DNA of 64,000 nt, taken from the NCBI GenBank assembly GCA_016712035.1, contig JADJRT010000009.1, positions 130,798 to 194,797 on the forward strand. The letters are read 5' to 3'. Shown here one piece after another: positions 55,041 through 63,487 of this stretch. The stretch's first letter is position 1, and every line of letters begins with the position of its first letter. The notes below the pieces were generated by a model, which saw only the letters and a list, made by a program, of their open reading frames with translations, made no database searches and was not told where the DNA came from. A program made the position numbers and the translations under genes. Origin of the DNA: Flammeovirgaceae bacterium (lineage in GTDB: Bacteria; Bacteroidota; Bacteroidia; Cytophagales; Cyclobacteriaceae).

Positions 55041-55052
55041 GCTAAAATAAAG

Positions 55053-55088
55053 AGAGCCTCCTGCAGTAGCGGGAGGCTCTTATAATTT
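55053..55088 (+). terminator. Intrinsic terminator after the secreted thioredoxin gene
   Basis: A 9-bp stem (AGAGCCTCC at 55053-55061 and GGAGGCTCT at 55072-55080) followed by TATAATTT. It lies 13 bases past the stop. Confidence 0.82.
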
Positions 55089-55102
55089 AGGATTACAATC
55101 TT

Positions 55103-55231
55103 CTAATCTTTCTTCTCGTCTTTGGCGGTCTTTCTTTTATCGAGGAAGCCCAAAGCGGCAACAAAACCGACAATACATGCTACAATAATTACAAACAAGT
55201 TTGCACCGTCACCTACATTTTGTTCAAACAT
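55103..55231 (-). CDS. Small single-helix membrane protein (42 aa), hypothetical
   Basis: ATG at 55231 gives MFEQNVGDGANLFVIIVACIVGFVAAL and the basic tail GFLDKRKTAKDEKKD, ending at TAG 55103. One membrane helix with a charged C-terminus is the whole protein. It is a lone minus-strand ORF between the thioredoxin terminator and the HD gene. Helix-plus-basic-tail composition favours a real micro-membrane protein. Confidence 0.5.
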   Translation of the reverse strand: MFEQNVGDGANLFVIIVACIVGFVAALGFLDKRKTAKDEKKD

Positions 55232-55306
55232 AACGCTTATTGATTTTAGTGAATCAAAGGTAATAGATTCTGGGTAATCGCCATAAAAACTACCCTTGAA
55301 ATTGGT

Positions 55307-55849
55307 CTAAATTCCTAACTCTTCACGGTTTCTTTTAAGAACATCTATAATAAAAGTAATATGTTCGGCCAGGTCAACTTCCAGTAATTCAACACCCTTA
55401 TAGACTTCTTCCCGATCTACTTTAGCGGCAAACCCCTTGTCTTTTAATTTCTTAAGTACCGATTTAGTCTCCAGGGAAGTAATGCCATCGGGGCGCACCT
55501 GGCAGCAGGCTACAATAAAACCGGTAAGTTCATCGCAAGCCAGCAATGCCTTGTCAAGCTGAGTTTCGTAGGCAACGTTCCATTTCGTGTAATGGGCAGA
55601 AATGGCATGGGCTATTTTCACTTCACCCAATCTTTGCAATTGATCTACAATAATCTGAGGGTGTTTTTCCGGGTAAGTTTCGTAGTCGGCATCATGCAAT
55701 AATCCGGCAATTGCCCACTCCTCTTTATTTTCACCATACTTTGCCGCGTAGGCCTCCATCACTAATTCTATAGTGCGCATGTGGCGAAGTAAACTTGGGT
55801 TCTGTGTTAAGCCGGATAATATCTCGCGCGCCTCTTTTCGTGAAATCAT
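55307..55849 (-). CDS. HD-domain hydrolase
   Basis: 180 residues. Helix RHMRTIELVMEAYAAKY carries the first His, then AIAGLLHDADYETYPEKHPQII supplies the HD pair, followed by AHAISAHYTKWN and LLACDELTGFIVACCQ with the last Asp. HD proteins are metal-dependent phosphohydrolases, often acting on nucleotides. It overlaps the TPR gene's stop by four bases (ATGA), suggesting coupled translation. Exact substrate unknown. Confidence 0.9.
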   Translation of the reverse strand: MISRKEAREILSGLTQNPSLLRHMRTIELVMEAYAAKYGENKEEWAIAGLLHDADYETYPEKHPQIIVDQLQRLGEVKIAHAISAHYTKWNVAYETQLDKALLACDELTGFIVACCQVRPDGITSLETKSVLKKLKDKGFAAKVDREEVYKGVELLEVDLAEHITFIIDVLKRNREELGI

Positions 55850-56994
55850 TTTCTCTTAATGGGCTTTCGTTTTGAATAAAATAAGTTGAACGCACCCAAC
55901 ACCAAGCCAATGCCCAGTATGGTGATAGTGATAATCATGCGTGTCTTTTGAAGTTCTAGTCGCTGAATTTCAGATTTAATTTTCAAAGCCTCCATCTCTT
56001 TCTCTTTTTCCTGCAGGTCCAACGCTATTTCCATCTGGGCTATCTTACGGCTACTTTCTTCTCCGTAAATTTTTTCCTTCGTAACATCATAACGCATCAG
56101 GGTTTCATAGGCTTCCTTCATTTTGCCCTGCTTGGAATAATTCAAGGCCATACTTTTAAGGATGGATGGCTCAAAAATATAAGCTTGCATTTGCCCGCTC
56201 ATGTACAAGGCGCTATCCAAATAGGCTTGCGCATTTTTGAACTGTCCGGCACGGGCATATACTTCACCCATACTGCTTAATACGTTCAGTACAACCAGTT
56301 GATCATTTTGCTCTCGGGCAAGCGCAAGTGCTCGTAGATAGTATTCGACAGCCCGTTGGTAATTTCCTTGTTTAAAATAGAGATTGCCAATATTGTTAAG
56401 TGGGTCGGCATATACTTTGCCACTTTGTTGACTTAGTTGATAGGATTCAGAATAATACTTTAGTGCCTGCTCATATAATTGGAGATCGTTGTGCAAATTC
56501 CCCATGTTGTTCATCGAACCAATAATTTTTTGTTTGTCGCCCATTTCAATAAATTGACTGTGCGACTCCTCAAAATACTTCATGGCCTGGCCATAATCTT
56601 TCTTGAAGGAATAAATGTTGCCGATATTATTTTTTGTGGTGGCAATGCCATCTTTATTGTCAAGCCCTTCGTAGATCTGAAGTGCAATAAGATAATATTC
56701 AAGAGCCTTGTCCAAAGCACCCTGATTTTTATAGGCTACGCCCAAATTGTTGTAAGAGGCGGCCATCCCTTTTTTATCGTCAATTTCTGTAGCCAGCGAA
56801 AGTGCTTCGCGCGTGTATTCAATAGCCTTTATCGGATCAGAATTTATGTAGGCCCGGAAAAATTCATTCAGGGTCTTCACCTTCAAATCACCTTTGGCAG
56901 TCGCCAGCACTTTTTCCAGACTATCTATCTTTGGTTGCGTAAATGCATGCGAGGAAGTCAATAATAACGCAAAAACAAGGTATGCGGGCTTCAT
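55846..56994 (-). CDS. Secreted TPR-repeat protein with C-terminal membrane anchor
   Basis: 382 residues. A signal peptide (ending HAFTQ) is followed by six or more tetratricopeptide repeats (MAASYNNLGVAYKNQGALDKALEYYLIAL, then NIGNIYSFKKDYGQAMKYFEES), a charged coiled-coil (QEKEKEMEALKIKSEIQRLE) and a C-terminal membrane helix (MIITITILGIGLVLGAFNLFYSKRK). The layout equals the sensing half of TPR-type sensor kinases but without a kinase domain. It overlaps the HD gene, whose product might be its partner. Confidence 0.88.
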   Translation of the reverse strand: MKPAYLVFALLLTSSHAFTQPKIDSLEKVLATAKGDLKVKTLNEFFRAYINSDPIKAIEYTREALSLATEIDDKKGMAASYNNLGVAYKNQGALDKALEYYLIALQIYEGLDNKDGIATTKNNIGNIYSFKKDYGQAMKYFEESHSQFIEMGDKQKIIGSMNNMGNLHNDLQLYEQALKYYSESYQLSQQSGKVYADPLNNIGNLYFKQGNYQRAVEYYLRALALAREQNDQLVVLNVLSSMGEVYARAGQFKNAQAYLDSALYMSGQMQAYIFEPSILKSMALNYSKQGKMKEAYETLMRYDVTKEKIYGEESSRKIAQMEIALDLQEKEKEMEALKIKSEIQRLELQKTRMIITITILGIGLVLGAFNLFYSKRKPIKRK

Positions 56995-57111
56995 AGGTTA
57001 ATTTTAACTGCTAAATTTAAGATATTATCTGTCATCAGAGAATTTTCGAGAATCTAATGGAATGCAGATCTTGACATAAATTTTATCGGGTAAATAGTTA
57101 ACAAACCAAAT

Positions 57112-57597
57112 ATGAAAATACTGATTCTAATGGCGATGATTGGTCTTTCAGCAGTTGCAAAGAGCCAGGGAGAAGAAGCCCAAGCTGTTATGCAGCCGAT
57201 TGCAAAACTTTTTACGGGGATGAATTTGGGTGATAGCGCGATGGTGCATAGTGCTTTTGCCCAGAGCATTACGATGGCCACGATTATGCAAGATAAATCA
57301 GGCAAGCAAATTTTAAGGCGCGAATCTTCCCTTGCCGGATTTTTAAAAGCCGTGGGCACGCCCCATACCGAACCCTGGAGTGAGCCTATCTGGGATACAA
57401 AGATTGAAGTTGACGGAACTTTCGCTCAGGTATGGACACAATACGCATTCTATAGTGGTAAAAAGTTTAGTCATTGTGGGGTTGATGCCTTTCATCTTGT
57501 AAAAGAAGAAGCCGGTTGGAAAATTTTTCATCTGGCCGATACCCGACATACCACAGATTGTAAAGTTCCTTCTGTGATAAGCGATCAATTTAAATAA
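57112..57597 (+). CDS. Secreted NTF2/SnoaL-like protein
   Basis: 161 residues with a signal peptide (MKILILMAMIGLSAVAKSQ). The NTF2-like fold is visible in VMQPIAKLFTGMNLGDSAMVHSAFAQ, SEPIWDTKIEVDGTFAQVWTQYAFYSGKKFSHCGVDAFHLVKEEAGWKIFHLADT. Members bind small molecules or act in degradation; the secreted form is functionally unassigned. It is followed 11 bases later by the histidine phosphatase gene, so they probably form an operon. Confidence 0.87.
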   Translation: MKILILMAMIGLSAVAKSQGEEAQAVMQPIAKLFTGMNLGDSAMVHSAFAQSITMATIMQDKSGKQILRRESSLAGFLKAVGTPHTEPWSEPIWDTKIEVDGTFAQVWTQYAFYSGKKFSHCGVDAFHLVKEEAGWKIFHLADTRHTTDCKVPSVISDQFK

Positions 57598-57607
57598 CCC
57601 CATTTTC

Positions 57608-58090
57608 ATGAAAAGACTCACCTTAATTTTCCTCCTGATAAGTTCAGCAGCGTATAGCCAATCCATCACTACGTTTATTATAGTTCGCCATGCGGAGAAA
57701 GCAACAGATGATCCCAAGGATCCAAACTTGAGTGAAGCGGGTCTTATGCGTGCACAGTCGTTAGCTAAATTATTGGCAGCAACGAAAGTGGATGCAGTCT
57801 ACTCTACTCCCTATAAGCGTACACGAAATACAGTTGCACCCATGGCAACCGCAAAAGGATTTGAGGTGCAGGAGTATAATAAGATAGAAGAGATGGATGC
57901 CATCTTAAAAAAATATAAGGGCGGAACAGTGGTTGTATGTGGCCATTCAAACACGGTGCCTGCTATTGCAAACTATCTGATTGGCAAGGATTCTTATCAT
58001 CAGTTTGAGGATAATGATTACGGTAACATTCTGGTTGTTTCCGTTGTTGAAAAAGGAAAAAACACCAATGTAGTTTGGTTAAATTACTAA
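57608..58090 (+). CDS. Secreted histidine phosphatase (phosphoglycerate mutase-like)
   Basis: 160 residues with a signal peptide (MKRLTLIFLLISSAAYS). The catalytic RHAEK motif is in IIVRHAEKATDD, the second Arg in YSTPYKRTRNTV, the Glu in MDAILKKYKGG-near helix, and the second His in VVVCGHSNTVPAI. Such enzymes hydrolyse phosphate esters outside the cell or in the periplasm. It is the second gene of the pair with NTF2 and ends 54 bases before the OmpA-like gene. Confidence 0.9.
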   Translation: MKRLTLIFLLISSAAYSQSITTFIIVRHAEKATDDPKDPNLSEAGLMRAQSLAKLLAATKVDAVYSTPYKRTRNTVAPMATAKGFEVQEYNKIEEMDAILKKYKGGTVVVCGHSNTVPAIANYLIGKDSYHQFEDNDYGNILVVSVVEKGKNTNVVWLNY

Positions 58091-58143
58091 ATCGGTTCGT
58101 AGCGCAGAATTATTGTATCTTAGATTTCAATCGCAAGAAAAGT

Positions 58144-58557
58144 ATGAGAGAGATTGCGATCATTGGTTGTATATTTTTATCCGGGGTTGCCTTTTCCCAA
58201 GGCGATCAACAAGAACTGCGTAGAAGTATTTATTTTAATGGGGGTAGTTATTTTATAGGCGAGGACCAGACAATTATGCTTTCCGATTGGCTGGATTCAA
58301 TCCCTAATTTACTTGATAAGTATCAGATCCAGTTGATTAGTCATACCGATCCCATTGGTGGCAAAGAATTCAATCAATGGCTTTCAGAAATGAGAAGTCT
58401 TTCGGTAATGGAAATTTTGCGTATGAAAGATATTCCTGAACATTTTATTAGTGTTAAGGATTGGGGGCTTGAAAATCCGGTTTATCAAAATGATAGTCGA
58501 AGAGGCATGAGAATGAATAGAAGAGTGGATGTGATCTTGCACCCGATAGTATTTTAG
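58144..58557 (+). CDS. OmpA-like peptidoglycan-binding protein, secreted
   Basis: About 137 residues from the ATG at 58144, which gives a signal peptide (MREIAIIGCIFLSGVAFS). The OmpA C-terminal-like domain shows SIYFNGGSYFIGEDQTIMLSDWLDSIPNLL, HTDPIGGKEFNQWLSEMRSLSVMEIL and RRGMRMNRRVDVILHPIVF. The Asp of HTDPIG and Arg of NRRV are the peptidoglycan contact positions in the family. It is a single-domain version. The 3' spacer carries two palindromic repeats. Confidence 0.88.
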   Translation: MREIAIIGCIFLSGVAFSQGDQQELRRSIYFNGGSYFIGEDQTIMLSDWLDSIPNLLDKYQIQLISHTDPIGGKEFNQWLSEMRSLSVMEILRMKDIPEHFISVKDWGLENPVYQNDSRRGMRMNRRVDVILHPIVF

Positions 58558-58558
58558 A

Positions 58559-58620
58559 ATTACGAATGTTGAAGTACGAATTTATGAATACAGACTAATT
58601 CGTACTTCGTCAATCGTAAC
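58559..58620. repeat. Inverted word-like repeat (GAAGTACGAATT family)
   Basis: GAAGTACGAATT (58571-58582) and its exact complement AATTCGTACTTC (58597-58608) flank a short loop; neighbouring TTACGA words also match imperfectly. It follows the OmpA-like stop directly and can form a stem that could end the transcript. Confidence 0.6.
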
Positions 58621-58632
58621 TCGTCATTCTTA

Positions 58633-58650
58633 TCCCGATAGCAATCGGGA
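58633..58650. repeat. Palindrome TCCCGAT-AGCA-ATCGGGA
   Basis: A perfect 7-bp stem and a four-base loop, TCCCGAT and ATCGGGA. It is a common short intergenic palindrome form in Bacteroidota and may act as a processing or terminator stem. It adjoins the previous inverted repeat. The rest of the gap to 58815 has no ORF I would support. Confidence 0.5.
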
Positions 58651-58814
58651 CGTACATCCAAACTATCCGTTTCCGGACACCTTTTTTCACTTACGGACGA
58701 GTTCTTATGCAACTAATCCCTTTTTTGAACGTCTAATCACGTATTGAGTCTTGGCATGTAATTAGCCAAAGGAATGGCCAATTGGCAAGACCGCTCATTT
58801 TTAAAGCCATTTTC

Positions 58815-59492
58815 ATGATCAGTTTAAAAAACATTGACAAGTACATTGATTCCCGGTTTCAACGAACATTCATTTTAAAAGGAATAGACCTTGAAGTAAA
58901 TCAGGGCGAGTTTCTTACCATTATGGGACCCAGTGGATCGGGTAAATCCACCGTGATGAATATTATCGGCATGCTCGATGAACCTTCGGCCGGGGAGTAT
59001 TACTTTTTTGATGAGCCCGTGCATAAGATGCGAGAAAAGCAGAAGTCGGAGATGCACAAGAATTATATCGGTTTCATTTTTCAAGCCTATCATTTGATCG
59101 ATGAGCTCACAGTTTATGAAAATATTGAAACTCCCCTTTTATATAAAGGAGTGAGTGGTGGGCAGCGAAAAAGTATGGTTGCCGAAATGCTGGATCGATT
59201 TAATATGGTGGCTAAAAAAGATTTATTTCCGGAACAGCTCTCTGGAGGGCAACAACAATTAGTAGGCATAGCACGCGCTATTGTGGGGCAACCTAAATTA
59301 TTGTTGGCTGATGAACCAACCGGAAATCTACACTCCGAGCAGGGTAAACAGATCATGGATATTTTTCAGAAGCTAAATGAAGAAGGCATTACCATTATTC
59401 AGGTTACCCATTCGGAAGAGAATGCGAAGCGCAGTAAGCGCGTAGTAAAAATTGCCGATGGCGCCATTGAGTCGGACGAAAAAGTATCTTAA
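58815..59492 (+). CDS. ABC transporter ATP-binding protein (MacB/LolD type)
   Basis: About 225 residues from the ATG at 58815 (MISLKNIDKYIDSRFQRTFI); an in-frame ATG at 58782 would add 11 poorly placed residues. Walker A GPSGSGKST (about 38-46), the Q loop FIFQAYHLIDEL, signature LSGGQQQLVGIARA, Walker B LLLADEPTGNL and the His switch VTHSEE are present. In the signature region Leu replaces the usual Arg of QQQRV. It is followed six bases later by a TolC gene, so it may power export, but no periplasmic adaptor or permease is encoded here. Confidence 0.93.
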   Translation: MISLKNIDKYIDSRFQRTFILKGIDLEVNQGEFLTIMGPSGSGKSTVMNIIGMLDEPSAGEYYFFDEPVHKMREKQKSEMHKNYIGFIFQAYHLIDELTVYENIETPLLYKGVSGGQRKSMVAEMLDRFNMVAKKDLFPEQLSGGQQQLVGIARAIVGQPKLLLADEPTGNLHSEQGKQIMDIFQKLNEEGITIIQVTHSEENAKRSKRVVKIADGAIESDEKVS

Positions 59493-59498
59493 TAAATT

Positions 59499-60836
59499 AT
59501 GAAGCGAGTATTAGTAGTATTGATTATTCTTTCCCCACTAGGGTTGGTATGGGCTCAGGAATCTTCAACAAAATTAACCTTTGAAGAAGCGGTAGTTATT
59601 GGATTGCAGAGAAACGTAATCCTCAACCAGCAGAAAAATCAATTGGAGGTTACCCAGGCACAAAAGTTAAATGCCGTTGGAAATTATATGCCTAATTTGA
59701 ACGTAACAGGCTCCTTTCAACGTCAAGAAGGACAACAAGCAAATACCACCAATGGTAACCTGGAAGACCTAACAACTGATTATGTGGGGGCCCAGCTCAA
59801 TACAGGCTTAACTGTATTTAATGGTTTCAGAAACTATAACACGTTAACCCAATCCAACAACCAGTTGATGGCACAAGGATACCTGATTAAGCGAAGTACA
59901 CAAGACGTGGTGTCAAATGTAGCGAATCAATACCTGCAGGTGCTATTAGATCAGGAGTTGGTTCACATCGCGGAAGAAAATTTAAAAACCCAGAACACTA
60001 TGCTTGAGCAGATGCGGGGTTTTTACGAAGTGGGTTCAAGGGCTATTACAGACGTTTATAATCAGGATGCGTTGGCGAAAACCGCGCAGGTGTTATTGAT
60101 CAGGGCTAGGAACACATTACTGAATGATAAATCAATTCTGGCACAAACATTACAACTCGATCCTTCTCAGCCTTTTGAAGTAATCTATCCAGTGATGGGT
60201 GAAGATTTGAATAGATTTAAGAACATGTCCTTAGATAGTCTTATAGGTGTTGCCGTGGCTAATCGTTCTGATTTAAAGCAACTCGACCACCAGGCAAAAG
60301 CAAATAAGTTTGCCTATAAATCTGCTTTGGCACCAGCCTTACCCTCGGTTTCGCTTTTTGCCAATTATGGCTCGTTTTATTATTCCTTAATAGCACAGGA
60401 TTTCAATGGTCAGTTTGGGACATCCAATCCGTCTCTTTCCTATGGGGCGAATCTCACCATACCCATCTTCGCACGTTTTCAAACGAAGACTCTACGTACT
60501 ACTTCTAAGGTTCAGTACGACAACAGTATTTTAAATTATCAGAATCTGGAAAAGACGGTAAAACTGGATGTGCAACGAGCGCAAAATAATTTTATTAATG
60601 CGCTCGAGAATTATGATGCAAGTATTGCCCAATTTCAGGCGAGTGAACTTGCCTTGGACACCCAACAGGAAAGCTATGAGTTGGGAATCAGCACCCAGGT
60701 AGAATTGGCACAAGCAAATCAAACACATGTACTCGGTGCTGCGGCTAAAGCTCAGGCAGAAGTAACGCTCCTTTTCCAAAAGATATTGTTGGAATACGCC
60801 TTGGGAACATTACAACCGGAGTTGATTAAGCCCTGA
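59499..60836 (+). CDS. TolC-family outer-membrane efflux protein
   Basis: 445 residues with a signal peptide (ending VWAQ). Two outer-membrane factor repeats of long helices: LTFEEAVVIGLQRNVILNQQKNQLEV starts the first, GEDLNRFKNMSLDSLIGVAVANRSDLKQLDHQ the second. Barrel strands lie in NLNVTGSFQRQEGQQ and SVSLFANYGSFYYSLIAQDF. It forms the trimeric exit duct of tripartite pumps. It follows the ABC ATPase with a six-base gap; permease and adaptor must be elsewhere (an FtsX permease lies at 41.5-44.0 kb). Confidence 0.92.
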   Translation: MKRVLVVLIILSPLGLVWAQESSTKLTFEEAVVIGLQRNVILNQQKNQLEVTQAQKLNAVGNYMPNLNVTGSFQRQEGQQANTTNGNLEDLTTDYVGAQLNTGLTVFNGFRNYNTLTQSNNQLMAQGYLIKRSTQDVVSNVANQYLQVLLDQELVHIAEENLKTQNTMLEQMRGFYEVGSRAITDVYNQDALAKTAQVLLIRARNTLLNDKSILAQTLQLDPSQPFEVIYPVMGEDLNRFKNMSLDSLIGVAVANRSDLKQLDHQAKANKFAYKSALAPALPSVSLFANYGSFYYSLIAQDFNGQFGTSNPSLSYGANLTIPIFARFQTKTLRTTSKVQYDNSILNYQNLEKTVKLDVQRAQNNFINALENYDASIAQFQASELALDTQQESYELGISTQVELAQANQTHVLGAAAKAQAEVTLLFQKILLEYALGTLQPELIKP

Positions 60837-60867
60837 TAGCTGAGGTAGACTTTTTATAAAAAATACC

Positions 60868-60875
60868 TACATTTG
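60868..60875 (+). promoter_or_regulatory. Bacteroidota -7 box (TACATTTG) for rpsA
   Basis: TACATTTG fits TAnnTTTG exactly. It lies 109 bases before the rpsA ATG, leaving a leader of about 100 bases. A T-rich segment about 20 bases upstream (CTTTTTAT) may stand for -33. A hairpin begins almost at the expected start point. Confidence 0.5.
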
Positions 60876-60876
60876 C

Positions 60877-60907
60877 AGCCCTGCTAAGTAAGCAGGGCTT
60901 GTTTTTT
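60877..60907 (+). terminator. Hairpin with T-run between tolC and rpsA
   Basis: AGCCCTGCT (60877-60885) and AGCAGGGCT (60891-60899) form a perfect 9-bp stem followed by TGTTTTTT. It is a good terminator for the tolC unit, but it also lies at the predicted start of the rpsA transcript, where it could act as a leader structure. Confidence 0.8.
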
Positions 60908-60984
60908 GATTAAAACAGGCTATTAACCAAAAAAATTGTTGCAGCAAGCCCGGCTGTGGCATGTAAAAAAGGGCAAATCACATT

Positions 60985-63030
60985 ATGGCGAAAGTCCAAA
61001 AAGAAAAATCCGATGAGCTAAAAGTAAAGAGTTCAAAGCCTGTACTTGACGATGCTCCGGTAAAAAAAGCCGTAAAAGGCGCAGCTGCTGAAGAACTTTT
61101 CGAAAAGGATGAACTAACCGAGTTCAAACAAGCTAAAAAAGCGGAAGAAGAAGAAGGAATCAGTCGTATGATCAAAGATGTAACGGCTCGCAAAGCGGCT
61201 AATGAATCTTCTGTATCAACCGAAAATTTTGATTGGGATGCGTATGATCGCAAAGGATTTGGTGAAGGATATTCTTCTCAAGATCGCGATGCGCTGTTGA
61301 AGAAATACGAAGGCACTGTTACTTCCGTAAACGAAAGTGAACTGGTGGTTGGTGTTGTCGTGGGAATAAACAACCGCGATGTAATTCTTAATATCGGATT
61401 TAAGTCAGATGGTCTTGTGCCGCTGGCAGAATTCAAAGATCAGCCTTCATTAAAGATTGGTGATTCTGTGGACCTCTTCATTGAGGAACGGGAAAATGCC
61501 ATGGGGCAATTAGTTCTTTCACGCAGAAAGGCAAAGTTGCTTAAAGGCTGGGAGAATGTACAAAAGGCTCTTGATAAAGATGAAGTGATTGAAGGATTTG
61601 TGAAGCGCAGAACAAAAGGTGGTTTGATTGTAGATGTATTTGGCATCGAAGCTTTCTTACCCGGTTCACAAATTGATGTGAAGCCAATCCGCGATTTCGA
61701 TATCTATGTAAATAAGAATATTGAGGTGAAGGTAGTTAAAATCAACTACACCAACGATAACGTAGTGGTATCACATAAAGTGTTGATCGAGAAAGACCTT
61801 GAGCAACAGAAGGCAGTAATCTTGACTAACCTTGAGAAAGGACAAGTATTGGAGGGCGTAATCAAGAACATGACCAACTTCGGTGTATTCATCGACTTAG
61901 GTGGTGTGGATGGTTTACTTCACATTACGGATATTTCCTGGGGTCGGATCAGCCATCCGGAAGAGTTATTGAAACTCGATCAAGTAGTGAAGGTTGTTGT
62001 GCTTGACTTCGATGAAGACAAGAAAAGAATTTCATTAGGTATGAAGCAATTAACGCCTCATCCTTGGGAGTCACTCGCAACGGATATTGCTATCGGATCA
62101 AAAGTTAAAGGCAAGATTGTTAACGTGGCCGATTACGGTGCATTCCTTGAATTGCAACCTGGCGTTGAAGGCTTGATCCACGTAAGTGAAATGAGCTGGT
62201 CACAACACTTACGCAATCCACAGGATTTCATTAAGGTAGGCGATGAGTTGCAAGCGGTTGTATTAACTATCGATCGCGATGAGCGCAAAATGTCGTTGGG
62301 CATTAAGCAATTGACCGAAGATCCTTGGACAAGACAAGATGTATTGGCTAAGTATGCCGTGGGTACTCCGCATAAAGGAATTGTGCGCAACCTAACCAAC
62401 TTCGGTTTGTTTATTGAATTGGAAGAAGGTATTGACGGATTGGTTCACGTATCCGATTTAAGCTGGACGAAGAAGATCAAACACCCTTCGGAGTTCACTA
62501 AAGTAGGAGAGTCGTTAGATGTTCAAGTATTAGAGTTGGATGCTACCAACCGCAGACTGGCGTTAAGCCATAAGCATTTGGAAGAAAATCCGTGGGACAC
62601 TTTCGAAACAATCTTTACAACAGGTTCTTTGCATAAGAGTACCATCATCAGCAAAAATGATAAAGGGGCTGTACTTGAATTACCTTATGGTATTGAAGGC
62701 TTCTGTGCAACCAAGAATCTGGTAAAAGAAGACGAGAGCAAGCCAGAAGTTGGCGAAGCATACGATTTCAAAGTACTTGAGTTTTCTAAAGATGACAGAC
62801 GCATTTCATTAAGCTTGAAAGCGACCTGGTCTACCGAAGAAGAAAAAGTAGCTGCACCACAGCAAACATCGGCTCCAAGAAAGAAGGCTCCTGCAAAAGG
62901 AAAGAGCATCGATAAGATCAATAACGAGTCAGAGAAATCTACTTTGGGTGATATCGAAGCGTTGAGTGCGTTGAAGGAGAAGATGAGTGCCGCGAAAGCG
63001 AAACCATCTGACGAAGCGAAAGCAGAATAA
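60985..63030 (+). CDS. rpsA: 30S ribosomal protein S1
   Basis: 681 residues, intact. An acidic-basic N-terminal extension (about 1-105) is followed by six S1 RNA-binding domains. The third and fourth are canonical (GQVLEGVIKNMTNFGVFIDLGGVDGLLHITDISWGRISHPEE and GSKVKGKIVNVADYGAFLELQPGVEGLIHVSEMSWS). The C-terminus is Lys/Ala-rich (KKAPAKGKS). S1 captures mRNA leaders on the 30S subunit, important in Bacteroidota, where Shine-Dalgarno use is weak. Strong promoter-like and terminator elements flank it. Confidence 0.97.
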   Translation: MAKVQKEKSDELKVKSSKPVLDDAPVKKAVKGAAAEELFEKDELTEFKQAKKAEEEEGISRMIKDVTARKAANESSVSTENFDWDAYDRKGFGEGYSSQDRDALLKKYEGTVTSVNESELVVGVVVGINNRDVILNIGFKSDGLVPLAEFKDQPSLKIGDSVDLFIEERENAMGQLVLSRRKAKLLKGWENVQKALDKDEVIEGFVKRRTKGGLIVDVFGIEAFLPGSQIDVKPIRDFDIYVNKNIEVKVVKINYTNDNVVVSHKVLIEKDLEQQKAVILTNLEKGQVLEGVIKNMTNFGVFIDLGGVDGLLHITDISWGRISHPEELLKLDQVVKVVVLDFDEDKKRISLGMKQLTPHPWESLATDIAIGSKVKGKIVNVADYGAFLELQPGVEGLIHVSEMSWSQHLRNPQDFIKVGDELQAVVLTIDRDERKMSLGIKQLTEDPWTRQDVLAKYAVGTPHKGIVRNLTNFGLFIELEEGIDGLVHVSDLSWTKKIKHPSEFTKVGESLDVQVLELDATNRRLALSHKHLEENPWDTFETIFTTGSLHKSTIISKNDKGAVLELPYGIEGFCATKNLVKEDESKPEVGEAYDFKVLEFSKDDRRISLSLKATWSTEEEKVAAPQQTSAPRKKAPAKGKSIDKINNESEKSTLGDIEALSALKEKMSAAKAKPSDEAKAE

Positions 63031-63042
63031 TTTAATAACAGG

Positions 63043-63093
63043 CATTGGGCTTTTGTTTAAAGGGTAATACCTTTGGCAAAGCCCAATGTTTTT
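63043..63093 (+). terminator. Intrinsic terminator after rpsA
   Basis: CATTGGGCTTT and AAAGCCCAATG (63043-63053 and 63078-63088) form a perfect 11-bp stem with a smaller AAAGG-CCTTT hairpin in the loop, followed by TTTTT directly before the tRNA gene. Confidence 0.85.
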
Positions 63094-63164
63094 GGTTCCG
63101 TGGCCGAGTGGCTAGGCTGAGCTCTGCAAAAGCTCCTACAGCGGTTCGAATCCGCTCGGAACCT
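63094..63164 (+). tRNA. tRNA-Cys (anticodon GCA)
   Basis: 71 bases. Acceptor arms GGTTCCG and CGGAACC pair fully, with discriminator U, typical of tRNA-Cys. The anticodon arm GAGCT-CTGCAAA-AGCTC gives the GCA anticodon. The T arm GCGGTTCGAATCCGC is standard. CCA is not encoded. It directly follows the rpsA terminator and is followed by its own. Confidence 0.96.
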
Positions 63165-63168
63165 CCCT

Positions 63169-63204
63169 AAAGGCTAAATCCAATATTGGATTTAGCCTTT
63201 TTGT
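63169..63204 (+). terminator. Intrinsic terminator after tRNA-Cys
   Basis: A 32-base perfect palindrome (63169-63200), 16 bp per arm (AAAGGCTAAATCCAAT), followed by TTGTTTTG. It ends four bases after the tRNA. Confidence 0.88.
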
Positions 63205-63327
63205 TTTGTATCAATCCAACAGTTGCTTTCGATAGTACAATTCACCCCGAATCAATCCTGAGCGTTATCGTAGAATAATAGCATGGAATAATATTCGGTT
63301 GAAATGCTTCAATATTTACTATAGACC

Positions 63328-63381
63328 AGCGAAGGATCCCTTTATTCGAAGCTCGGTTTATTTTTTAGGAGATCCTTCGCT
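63328..63381. repeat. Inverted repeat AGCGAAGGATC / GATCCTTCGCT
   Basis: Arms at 63328-63338 and 63371-63381 are perfectly complementary (11 bp) with a 32-base loop. It lies in the stretch 63205-63487, which otherwise holds nothing I can support. The word is used in other Bacteroidota intergenic elements. Confidence 0.55.
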
Positions 63382-63487
63382 CGCCATTCTCTTTTCGAAA
63401 TACGTAGTTGTTTTAAGCTTTGATTATTAAAATAACTTTTGCGAATCTGATCGCTCTGGATTGGTGTGATTTTTTTTATTGTCCCGT

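Noticed and set aside
58815..60836. Complete MacAB-TolC pump
   Set aside because: No adaptor (HlyD-type) and no permease gene adjoin, so only parts are present.
63205..63487. Possible gene or small RNA in the gap after tRNA-Cys
   Set aside because: Only an inverted repeat is visible; no promoter box, conserved fold or ORF could be supported.
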